NCBI GenBank assembly: GCA_033675265.1
Contig: JAUJYZ010001170.1
Location: 333,501-397,500 of the forward strand
From: Actinostola sp. cb2023
Taxonomy: Eukaryota > Cnidaria > Anthozoa > Actiniaria > Actinostolidae
Reading direction: 5' to 3'
Length of the DNA: 64,000 bases
The position numbers were made by a program, and so were the translations under genes. This document shows, piece by piece, positions 45,119 through 56,199 of the stretch. The first letter of the stretch is position 1, and each line of letters begins with the position of its first letter. The notes beneath the pieces are model-generated. The model was not told where the DNA came from and ran no database searches. It saw only the letters and a program-made list of their open reading frames with translations.

Positions 45119-45639
45119 CAGTCAACTCTCTCGTAAGCGGACACCCTCGGGAATTGAAAAAAGTGTCCGTTAGTAGAGCTGTCCGCTTATGAGAACTATT
45201 CCCGTAAGCGGACACCAAAGAAAAATAGGGTGGATGTCCGCTTACGGGAGAGTTAATTACGTTTTAATCGGTAGAGAAAAATAACAACTGAACCGTACAC
45301 CTTGCTTCCCCGCGGACAAATGGAGATTTGACAAAACCGATCCCCACTGTTCTGTTGCTCTGTAAAAGGTCATATTTTTGTTGATTTATTGCAAATTAAA
45401 GACAAATTCCATTGCCGAAAGTCCATTATTATATGGTGTGTCCGCTTACGAGAGAGCGTAAACAAAAGAAAAATCCAATTTTCATTTTCAAAAGTGTCCG
45501 CGTCCGCTTACGAGAGAGTGTCCGCTTACGGGAATGTGTAAATACAGAGTTTGACTGGAAGGTAAAACTGGGATTTGAAAAGGTGTCCGTAAGTAGAGCT
45601 GTCCGCTTACGAGAGTGTCCGTTAGCGGAGAGTTGACTG
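45119..45639. mobile_element. TA-flanked element with CAGTCAACTCTC ends and GTCCGCTTACGAGAG subterminal repeats
   Basis: The ends CAGTCAACTCTCTCGTAAGC and GTTAGCGGAGAGTTGACTG are inverted, with TA outside both. About ten copies of GTCCGCTTACGGGAG or its complement are spread through both halves in both orientations. It has no coding capacity. The ends fit a Tc1/mariner-type non-autonomous element. Confidence 0.8.
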
Positions 45640-45771
45640 TATATAATAAATATTATTAGTATTTGGTATTTGGTATATCACTAGTATACATTGCACTTCT
45701 TTAACTATATCTGAGTTGTAAGAACTTCGAGACTTTGTATGAAGCTCTATGAAGCTCTAATCTATTACTTA

Positions 45772-46020
<249 letters not shown>

Positions 46021-46257
46021 GACATTTTATTGATTACAAAAATGATCTAGTGATAAAATACACTCTTATAGTCGGTTCGTTTTGATCTCACTGTTAAATT
46101 CACCTATAGATTTACTGTAGAACTTTTAATCACAGTCGACTCAAAAGCTAAGCTCTTCTAATCAATATTGGACAAAATTGCTGTTGCATTTTCCTATCAG
46201 TAAACATGGCGAGCTTGCAAATATTCACCAGTCATAATGACAAAACACCTTTTAATA

Positions 46258-46538
46258 CAGTAAAAACCCGCATAAAAGAACCCCTATCTTTCCAAGTCAG
46301 GCTGAAATGGTTCTTATATATTGGGTGTCTAGTGAGAAATCAGGCTGAATAGGTTCTTAACAGGTTCTTATTTACAGGGCAAAAACACTATTGTTCCTGA
46401 TATGGTGTATTTCCTTACAATTTGTTTTAGTGAACTATTGACCCTGAAAGGTCTAATATTCACACTAAACATTAACAACCCAACTGTATAGTAAATATAA
46501 TATTTCTGCATATTCAGCACCGACTGTACCTGTGTGTC
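46258..46538. mobile_element. Second copy of the CAGTAAAAACCCGCATA element, right end missing
   Basis: Matches 6114-6400 closely, including GTTCCTGATATGGTGTATTT and GACCCTGAAAGGTCTAATAT. The match stops near 46538, so the right inverted end is lost. Confidence 0.75.
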
Positions 46539-47984
46539 ACATCTCAGCATGATAAACTCTTAGAACGATTAACTTGTTTTTAATTGGTAGTCCCTTCATA
46601 CCGTGATGCATAAAGCGCTAAAGGAAGTGGTATATCGGGCGCGGAAGGCTGTATTCATGGGCGCAAGCCATGTTTGTAAACATGGGTCTATATTTCGCCA
46701 TCTCTTTGAACTACATGCATGTTTTCCGCACGTACGCCCTCCATTTACTCGTGCTTTGTGTGTCTATCACGGATTTCTGTAAGACGTGTGGGATGTGATA
46801 CGCGTGGAAAGTGCCTAAATGAAACTAAATGCGATTTATTTGCACCCATGGTACCATTAAGTATATGTAACGCGATGAGTGCTCGATTGTAGCATATAGA
46901 ATAGGTAACTATGACAAGTATGATACAAAACCATGATAATCAAAATTATATTTAGATCATAGATTTACCCAGTCTTATCCTTCAAACACTAGTATTGGCT
47001 GGATCAATGTCAGCTCAAATCCATGGGTTATTGTTTCAGTTTCTTAATTGGCAAACTGAATAACAAAAACAAGATTAATAAAATTATTCTCGTATTTTTT
47101 TCAGTCGCCGCACACACACTTCTGTGCAGGTGTTGAAAACAATGTAATTCTGCCCCAAGTTTGTTTTGGTTATTTTGATTTTGTCATGCTATAGAATAGG
47201 CCACAAACCTGATTTATTCCAATTGTCGCAAATTAGAACAGCGTCATTATGTTGGTACAGCACCACAGCTGTATAATCATTTGCAACCAAGATTTATAAC
47301 TTGAGAATGAATTATTTTCACACATTTGCAGTGAAATATATTCAGTCTTACTTACGAAAGAAGAAAAGGCACACACGTAAAAATGACAACTTATATCATC
47401 TGACATCAAGGGAAAGATATATCTTTTGTACTGCATATATATTGCTATTTACATCTAAAACTTGCTAGAATGGACTCAGTAGATTTACCTTATCGTGCAA
47501 TGTTATCATACAAACATTTGCCAGGCACGGTCACGCAGACTTGCAGTCTTCAAAGAGAAGAGAAGTAAAACACATCTCTTTTCTATAGTCTTCCAGTTCG
47601 TACTGATTAATCGTTGTACCGATCGTTGTTTAATATTACATGAAGTTATGTTTCTGTAAGGCAAGATTAAGCTTAATCACAACATTATCCTAGTAAACCC
47701 ATAGAAATGTAGACTAAATTCTTAACATCCAACAGAAAAGACCGAAGAAACAAGTTCAAGGTTTCAAGAAAAGATATTTCCATTACAAACATCAGTAATT
47801 CACTAAAGTTTACCTTTCGTATAGAAAATATGGCTGAAATAAGTCGATGCCGGATAGATTTACTCCAATACACCAACCTGATTAGTCGAGAGTGGAAAAG
47901 CAAAAGCCGCTCAAAGCAATAAAGCAAGTGGCTATTAAATTTGTGTAAGACATCCTTCTAACCAATCACGAGCGACTTTCAAGC
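46539..47984. other. Intergenic stretch without recognised features
   Basis: AT-rich sequence. I see no gene, strong inverted repeat or tandem repeat here. Confidence 0.6.
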
Positions 47985-49790
47985 TGACGTAGCACTTTGT
48001 TGGCTTCATATTGAAATTTTAATTAATATTGTCAAATTATTGCTGAGTCCTTGATTTTTGAAGTTATTTTCTCTATATGAATTTGCAGTTTATTTTTGCT
48101 AACACCACGCCGGAAAAAGAAGAAAAAAAGACACTTAATTTTGTAAGAAATTATTCTAGACAATCACCAACGATATTCAAATTATGAAATAACACTTTGT
48201 TGGCTTTATGGAGAATTTTTATTGTGACTGATTATTGCTGAGTCCTTGATTTTTTAAGTTATTTGCTTTATATGAATTTGCAGTTTATTTTTGATAACAC
48301 CACGCCGGAAAAAGAAGAAAAAAAGACACTTAATTTTGTAAGAAATTATTCTAGACAATCACCAACGATATTCAAATTATGAAATAACACTTTGTTGGCT
48401 TTATGGAGAATTTTTATTGTGACTGATTATTGCTGAGTCCTTGATTTTTTAAGTTATTTGCTTATATGAATTTGCAGTTTATTTTTGATAACACCACGCC
48501 GGAAAAAGAAGAAAAAAAAGACACTTAATTTTGTAAGAAATTATTCTAGACAATCACCAACGATATTCAAATTATGAAATAACACTTTGTTGGCTTTATG
48601 GAGAATTTTTATTGTGACTGATTATTGCTGAGTCCTTGATTTTTTAAGTTATTTGCTTTACTATAGTGAATGTACAGTTTATTTTGATAACGGTACGCCG
48701 AGAAAAAACCGCTTAATCAGTTTTGTAAGAAACCTTCCAGCCAATCACCAACGACATTGAAATGATGAAATGGCACTTTGTTGGCTTTATGGAGAAATTT
48801 TATTGTCAAATTATTGCTGAATCCTTGATTTTTGAAGTTATTTGCTTTACTAGTGAATTTACAGTATATTTTAATAACGGTGCGCCGAAAAAAGACGCTT
48901 AATTTTATAAAAATCCTTCCAGCCAATCACCAACGACATTGAAATTATGAAATGACACTTTGTTGGCTTTACGGAGAAATTTTATTGTCAAATTATTGCT
49001 GAATCCTTGATTTTTGAAGTTATTTGCTTTACTATAGTGAATGTACAGTTTATTTTGATAACGGTACGCCGAGAAAAAAACGCTTATCAGTTTTGTAAGA
49101 AACCTTTCAGCCAATCACCAACGACATTGAAATTATGAAATGACACTTTGTTGGCTTTACGGAGAAATTTTATTGTCAAATTATTGCCGAATCCTTGATT
49201 TTTGAAGTTATTTGCTTTACTATAGTGAATGTACAGTTTATTTTGATAACGGTACGCCGAGAAAAAACCGCTTAATCAGTTTTGTAAGAAACCTTCCAGC
49301 CAATCACCAACGACATTGAAATGATGAAATCACACTTTGTTGGCTTTATGGAGAAATTTTATTGTGAAATTATTGTTGAATCCTTGATTTTTGGCGTTGT
49401 TTTCTTTATATGAATTTGCATAACGTATGCCGGAAAAATAAATAAAAAGACGCTTAATTATGTAATATATCCTTCCAGCCAATCACCAACGACATTCAGT
49501 ATGAAATGACACTTTCTTGGCTTTATGGAGAAATTTTATTGTCAAATTAATGCTGAATCCTTGATTTTTGAAGTTATTTGCTTTACTAGTGAATTTACAG
49601 TTTATTTTGATAACGCCGGTACGCCGAAAAAAAGACGCTTAATTTTATAAGAAATAAAGACGTTTAATAATTTTGTAATATATCCTTCCAGCCAATCACC
49701 AACGAAATTCAAATTATGAAATAACACTTTGTTGGCTTTATGGAGATATTTGAGTTAATGCTGTTTTAATTTCTCCCCGTTGAAAAATAA
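47985..49790. repeat. Tandem array of about 180-210-bp units, about 9 copies
   Basis: Each unit contains CACTTTGTTGGCTTTATGGA, TTATTGCTGAGTCCTTGATTT, a CGCCGGAAAAAG segment and CCAATCACCAACGA. Units 2-4 are nearly identical to one another; later ones are more diverged and carry CGGTACGCCGAGAAAA instead. A fragment at 49775-49855 is in the opposite orientation (TTTCTTTATATGAATC complement), so the array ends in an inversion. Confidence 0.85.
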
Positions 49791-49931
49791 ACTGCAAACT
49801 GATTCATATAAAGAAAAAAAGAAAAATCAAGGATTCAGCAATAATGTGATTACATAATCGTTGTCGGGTTGAAAATCATAAATCAGTGAAGCTAAGCCCG
49901 CAACGATGTCTGGGAAAGCTGTAAACGAGCC

Positions 49932-50109
49932 ATGTTTTATTCAGATGAAGTAAATCTACCAGGATTTTCAAAATCTGAGAAAGGAAAGGTTTTTGATTGT
50001 ATACGGCGCGATGTTATTCAGTTGAGAATTTCAATTAGTGCAGCTCAAGTTGTTGTGATAAATTTTAAATTCTTTTTAGAATTCAAAACTAGAAACCAAC
50101 ATATTGTAA
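49932..50109 (+). other. Short open stretch upstream of the 56-bp array, not recognised
   Basis: From ATGTTTTATTCAGATGAAG the frame stays open for about 60 codons and ends within the first unit of the array. The first 20 residues look protein-like but nothing is recognised. I record it as an observation, not as a gene. Confidence 0.2.
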
Positions 50110-50842
50110 ATGGAAACTGACGAGTACACTAGTATGGGCTGCGTCGGTGTATGATGATAAATACAATGGAAACTGACGAGTACACTAGTATGGGCTGCGT
50201 CGGTGTATGATGATAAATACAATGGAAACTGACGAGTACACTAGTATGGGCTGCGTCGGTGTATAATGATAAATACAATGGAAACTAGCGAGTACACTAG
50301 TATGGGCTGCGTCGGTGTATGATGATAAATACAATGGAAACTAGCGAGTACACTAGTATGGGCTGCGTCGGTGTATGATGATAAATACAATGGAAACTGA
50401 CGAGTACACTAGTATGGGCTGCGTCGGTGTATAATGATAAATACAATGGAAACTAGCGAGTACACTAGTATGGGCTGCGTCGGTGTATGATGATAAATAC
50501 AATGGAAACTGACGAGTACACTAGTATGGGCTGCGTCGGTGTATAATGATAAATACAATGGAAACTAGCGAGTACACTAGTATGGGCTGCGTCGGTGTAT
50601 AATGATAAATTCAATGGAAACTAGCGAGTACACTAGTATGGGCTGCGTCGGTGTATAATGATAAATACAATGGAAACTAGCGAGTACACTAGTATGGGCT
50701 GCGTCGGTGTATGATGATAAATACAATGGAAACTGACGAGTACACTAGTATGGGCTGCGTCGGTGTATAATGATAAATACAATGGAAACTGACGAGTACA
50801 CTAGTATGGGCTGCGTCGGTGTATAATGATAAATTCAATGGT
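50110..50842. repeat. 56-bp minisatellite, 13 units
   Basis: The unit on the plus strand is ATGGAAACTGACGAGTACAC, TAGTATGGGCTGCGTCGGTG and TATGATGATAAATACA. Two common variants differ at GAC/AGC and at TGA/TAA. Every unit has a 14-codon start-to-stop frame, METDEYTSMGCVGV or METSEYTSMGCVGV. On the minus strand the unit contains CACCGACGCAGC, a motif I associate with Penelope-type element ends. Confidence 0.95.
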
Positions 50843-51020
50843 TAATCAGTATAACACCTTAAACGGAGTACTTAACGACTTTACTGACTCAAATATTCTT
50901 CAACCAAATGATTTTATTTCTCCAAGCTTTCGGGCTAAGCGCCCATCTTCAAGGATTGTTACTTTACTGACGTTTCGAGCCTTAGCCCTTCGTCGGAGTA
51001 AGAGGAAACTGAATTGTAAG
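50843..51020 (-). mobile_element. Possible end of a Penelope-like retroelement
   Basis: On the minus strand the sequence GACGAAGGGCTAAGGCTCGA then AACGTCAG is followed by sequence leading directly into the 56-bp array. From memory, GACGAAGGGCTAA.GCTCGAAACGTC is a frequent terminal motif of Penelope-like elements in marine invertebrates, where it belongs to a degenerate hammerhead-like fold. There is no reverse transcriptase here. Confidence 0.35.
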
Positions 51021-51964
51021 TAACGTTACCATAACATATCCAAATACAACCCTTTTTATAAACACAAAATTAATGTTAAATACTTTCTTTTTTAGTACTC
51101 ATAAGACAACCTTTTTGAAATAGCTGTATACTAGCAGCAAGTAAAGGAGTGTGATAATATAACGGTATGTCTCGCAGATCTGTTGTGATTGGATAATACA
51201 AACAATAGAATTCATTATCTACTCGTTCTATGGTTTGGGTTCTATTGTTTTACTCTAATAGTATTGAACCAATTGGACTAGATCTTCTAAGAGCTGCGAC
51301 CTTACCCAATATAACAGGTGCAATACTATAATGAATAACATCAACTGAACAGCGAGCTGAACCAGCAGTAACTTTGACATAGTTGAGTCCGTGATTGGCC
51401 ACAATTTCTTGAAATCTTCAGTATCGCCAAACACGATAAAACAATTTGTCTTTATTAATTAAGTTATCGTTTTATGACCGGAACAATTCGTAACAAAGAG
51501 CCACGCAATTACTGAAAATGGCCGTGACGCTTTTGTATCGTCCCTAATTGTCCCTATAGCTGTAATTAAGGTTATTTTACAGGAGTAATTACACTATACA
51601 CTAAGGTAATTGGTAATGTGTGATGATTATTAGTTTCATAACAGAGGTCGTCTTGGCTGACGGGTTGTTTCGTCGAGTTTGTGTTACCGATGCGTCATGC
51701 CATGCATGTGTAGACACTCGTAGTCACAGTCAAAATTAGAAGTTGCTGTACTCGAATTTGTTTACTTGAAGGCCGGAAAGTAGCATCAAAAGCACACGAA
51801 GGAAAGTTTAATTGGCGTGTTCACTTTCACTTTTTATCGTCTCAATCTTTTTGGAACAAATTAGACTAAAACATGTCGTGATAAGAAGAGAATCGTGTCC
51901 TCTACCATGGGACTTTCTTCCTGCCATCGGATGGTAGTGCTACTCACAACTGATACTTCCTAAT

Positions 51965-52182
51965 TACAGTGTGGACACTCGAACCGTGAACACTTCAAGT
52001 TTTTTTCGAACTTTTTTTTCCGAACTTTCTATTGCCTCATAGCCTCTCAAATGCAGCATTGAGTTTAAATACACTTAGTGATCAAAATAAATTATTTTGC
52101 TGATCAATTTGCTCAATCGATAATTTATATATTTGTGTTAGAAAAAAAACTAAGTGTTCACGGTTCGAGTGTCCATACTGTA
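51965..52182. mobile_element. Mariner-type MITE, copy 2 (CAGTGTGGACACTCGAAC ends)
   Basis: Same element as 6758-6975: identical left end, a right end with one substitution (CCATACTG), and TA on both sides. Confidence 0.8.
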
Positions 52183-52567
52183 ATTTGTTTGCAGTATCAT
52201 ATATATATTTCTTGAAATTCTTCAAATGTTTCCACCTGTCCTCACGTCTAACTCATTACTGATCAAGTCTTTTCATTCAGTCGCTTTTTTAATTTGTAAG
52301 CGAGAAAACAGCACGTTTTATTGACTTTAGAGTTAAAAGTAGGGAAAAGTAATTATATAGATTGTTTCGTTTGCATATATGTTAACTGTCAATCAAGCTG
52401 TTCAATTGTCAAGGGTAGTTTGTTCAATCTGTTCCCGTAGACTCAAGTGTTTGAACTTCTATGAACCAATGGTGAGTGCAAAACGATTCTGTTAAACATT
52501 TAAAAGGTAAGGTTGTCGACATTTCTCTGTTGAACTAAAAGTGTTTTGCAAGTATAGTTTTGCAGAA

Positions 52568-52858
52568 AAACACGGTGAAATTCAGTTTTGGTAAATATAT
52601 CAATTTTTCATTTTTTTTCCATTTTTTTTCCATTTTCATTTTTTCCCCCAGTAAAACTACATATTGTCGTTATCAAAATAGAAACAAAAGGGAATGTAGA
52701 CTTGTTCAACACGGTGAAATTCAGTTTTGGTAAATATATCAATTTTTCATTTTTTTTTCATTTTTTCAATTTTTCATTTTTTCCCCCAGTAAAACTACTT
52801 TATTCTACACTTATTGTCGTTATCAAAATAGAAAAAAAGAGAATATAGACTTGTTCAA
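52568..52858. repeat. Tandem duplication, two units of about 145 bp
   Basis: ACACGGTGAAATTCAGTTTT with a following T-rich tract and CCCCCAGTAAAACTAC occurs twice in tandem. It is non-coding. Confidence 0.85.
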
Positions 52859-55030
52859 ACTTGTACCAATTGTCATCTCTCGACCACTTTAACTTTTAGC
52901 CGCAAAATGTAACTGGTTGTGACCTAGTGTATCTTGCTTATTATCGGTAGTCGCTGCGCCAGGCTATTGTTGCCCTTGTGCGATAAAGATGGTCATGTTT
53001 GTTTCATAATTGGACGCCTTCCCAAACTAGAATTACTTTATGCTCAATTACAAATAACACATTAACAAAGTCCTAATGGCATCGCTTTTGTGTGCTGCAT
53101 TGTCATTGATATAGTATTCTTTTTAAGAATAAAAAGAGATTGTGATTTTCAATCAAGGACGCGCACTTTTTGCGGAAGTTCTTTTACATTTTCATCAGTT
53201 TTTTTCTCTTAAAAAAAAAAAGTATTTTCTAGAGTGTGTTTCCATACGTTAGTCTTTGCGCACTTTCACCGTATCTATGCCTGATTAAACGATAGGACTC
53301 TCATGCGTTTCAATGAAAGAGTGTCAGGCTTGCGTTATCAAGAATAAGCTTGCGCAAATAATAGTACCAGAAAGATTGAAGTCACTACTTACTGTCGACG
53401 GCATTAATATAAATTCCTCAAACATTTACACCATCTCAAAGACACTATTTTTCCGTTTCTACTTTTCTCGTGTCGTGAGGTTTCGCCGTCCAATATGCTG
53501 CTTTGATTTCTGACAGTTACACGAGGGTTTGTCGCGGTTTATTTGTTAAACGCGATGTTGAGTTCCCGCTAGCTCGACGTGCCCAATTAAATCTCTCGCG
53601 ATCATTCAAAACATAGGAACCGATTCATACCAAGCACTCCTTTAAGTTTTCCCTTCTAGAATCATCGAACATAATCAGCCCAGCATTACTGTAGATCTAT
53701 AGTTTACAAGTATTAGAACGAAAAGTGACCGTGAAATCGAGAAAAATCATTTCCACAGCATTCAGAAATACTAAATAAACAAGATAAGAAGTGCGCTTCC
53801 TTCCTATTTGATAGCCTAATGTTTTAAGGCTCTTCTCTATCGTGACTACTGTCTCTAACAAACCTTACCTTGTAATGAATAACGCTTCAATCAAACTCTT
53901 TGACGGAGGGTAAATTAAGTACGAGTGGAAAACCGCGGCACAATTTGTCTTCAAAGGCTCGCGCAGCTTCAACGGGTTTCTTGCAATGAGCTTGCAAAAC
54001 AAGGAATGTAGGACGGTGATTTTGAGCGCGTGAAAGTGGCGTTTCTTCCAAAATACGGCTGGAAATCGAGTCTAACCAAGACTGAGTGCTGGCAAACAGA
54101 AATACAGCTGGTTCTAGGCGAATTTTGAAGCCAAACTAATTCGTCTGCCGTTATAGTAGTACGAGTTCTCTTGCATTCGGAGATCTACACCGTTCATCAA
54201 TAATATAAAGTCTAAGAAAATTGTTTTTGTTTGAGACGGATATTCGATTCAATGACTTTTGTTCGTTGTTAATTAAAAGTCATGTCACGTCGATCATTGG
54301 GTATAGATATCTAGCTTTGAAAAGAGCCGGGTGTGTGTGAGCCTAATAGGCGCTCATCGTACCGTCCAACGGCGGCGAACGCGGCGCGATGTTGTACTAC
54401 GGCACCTATATCATATCGATGTGCGTCGCTAAATTCATCGATAGCGACAGCTAGAAATAAAAATATCACGATATTAATTGAGTTAAATTCAAGTGGATGG
54501 AATTAAAAAAGCGTCACTTGTCACGATTCCTTCGGACAGGCAACACCCCAGCTCCCGTCCTTCACGTCTTCCCCGTAAGAGAACAGTCTTATGTACACAT
54601 AACGACAAACACATTTAATTTCCTTCAATAACTGTAACTTGATGTTTCTCAAGACTAATTCTCGATTATTCAGTTTAAAGTAATTTCTACAGATATTTCT
54701 AAGGTAGTTCTAAATGATATATAAATATGCTTTACACAAAATACAAATGTTTTATACTTAATGTTCTGGCGGCTTTTGTTTTCGTTCGTAGGCGATTTTG
54801 CAGTGGACTTTAACGAAGTGGTGAACTTTAGTGAAGTTAACATATAGACTTTCTTGTTCTCTAGTACCTCACAGTTGTCCACAATTCTTTGTACACTGAA
54901 TTCACGACCTCGTGCTCTAGAGGTTGACTTCTCTTCCAACCAGTATAGGAACTTGTGTTGACTCTGTTCCACTGTTTATAGCTTTCTTTAATTCGTGTTC
55001 CAAAGATTCGTCTGCGAATTCTCTCCTTAC
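52859..55030. other. Intergenic stretch without supported genes
   Basis: I see only short chance frames and no strong repeat structure here. Confidence 0.55.
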
Positions 55031-55125
55031 TCATGGGACTCTGAGTGAGTCTGTTCCAATGACTCTCCAAGTTCTTTGCTTATCATGGGACTCTGAGTGA
55101 GTCTGTTCCAATGACTTCTTACTCT
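55031..55125. repeat. Two-copy tandem repeat, 52-bp spacing
   Basis: TCATGGGACTCTGAGTGAGT then CTGTTCCAATGACT occurs at 55031 and again at 55083. Confidence 0.8.
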
Positions 55126-55503
55126 TCTTGTAAGATTTACTTTCACTTCAAGCGAACTTGTCCTCTCCTTGTTCTTTCGAACGTGTCTTCTCTCAACTAC
55201 CAAAACCGCTTCGAGGCGTATTATTATGATTAACAAAATACAATCATTACGAATAATTACGTACATATTCTCGTGCAATCGTGCAATCGTGGAATGTTAC
55301 TTAAATAAACACATTACTATTGAAGCTAAATTAATTAACCTAAATTCGTGACACACTTTTAATAACAATTGATTCGTTTAAATTAAGACTCGAGACTTAT
55401 TAAAAAACGATAAAATAACTCACAAAAAAAGTGTGTTTGATTGGTATTGGCAGCCAAACGAGTGAAATAGCACAATTTCTAGCAACATTGAAGCTACTAA
55501 TAT

Positions 55504-55898
55504 GGGACTTGCACCAAGAGGTCACGTGACCCCAACCCCCTTAAGTCGAACAACAGTGTCAAAATGAACTCTAGAAATGAAAAGAGCAGCTCGAAATTAG
55601 TAAAAGGGCGGAGTTTCAGCTCATAATATCGACACAGGAGAAATGACATTAAAAATAACATCGCACATTTTATTAGGATTCGTATCAGGGAAAATATCCG
55701 TTTTCCAAACAAAGTCTTAGAAAACGTTCGATATTATTTTTATTTTGAATGTCATTTCTCCTGTATCAGAAATTATGAGCTTCGAGCTGCTCTTTTCATT
55801 TCTGGAGTTCATGTTGACACTGCTGTTCGATTTAAGGGGGTTGGGGTCACGTGACCTAAGATAGATAGATAGACACCTTTAAACTTAGTGCAAGTCCC
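55504..55898. mobile_element. Foldback element with GGGACTTGCAC ends and GGTCACGTGACC arms
   Basis: The left GGGACTTGCAC then GGTCACGTGACCCCAACCCC is mirrored by GGGGTTGGGGTCACGTGACC and, after a small GATA insertion, GTGCAAGTCCC. The arms are about 130 bp. Confidence 0.8.
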
Positions 55899-56199
55899 GC
55901 CCTATTGCTACGAATCTCTTGGAGACATTAATCAATATATTTTTTGGTTCGCGAGACTCAGTAGAAGACAAATGTCTAGGATGTCAGACTTCGAACAGAA
56001 TACCATCCTGAAGCACTTGAGAGCTTTTACGTTGTCACAGTTTGACCGAGGTACTCACTTCTGGTTGTAATATAGAGTCACGTGACAGGCATGACGTCAC
56101 GTTATAAAAAAGCACATGTTTATTATGTTGTAACGGAGCCAAGATGGCGATTAAAGCAGTTACGATTAAAGCAGTGTAAACCCACCAATTTAAGGCCTC

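Noticed and set aside
50960..51010. Functional hammerhead ribozyme on the minus strand
   Set aside because: The core resembles one (GACGA...GAAAC.GTC), but the CTGA of the consensus is changed to CCGA and no stem III loop can be placed with confidence, so I list only a possible retroelement end.
50826..51023. 65-codon plus-strand frame after the 56-bp array
   Set aside because: It is antisense to what appears to be a Penelope-like element end; no homology in this frame.
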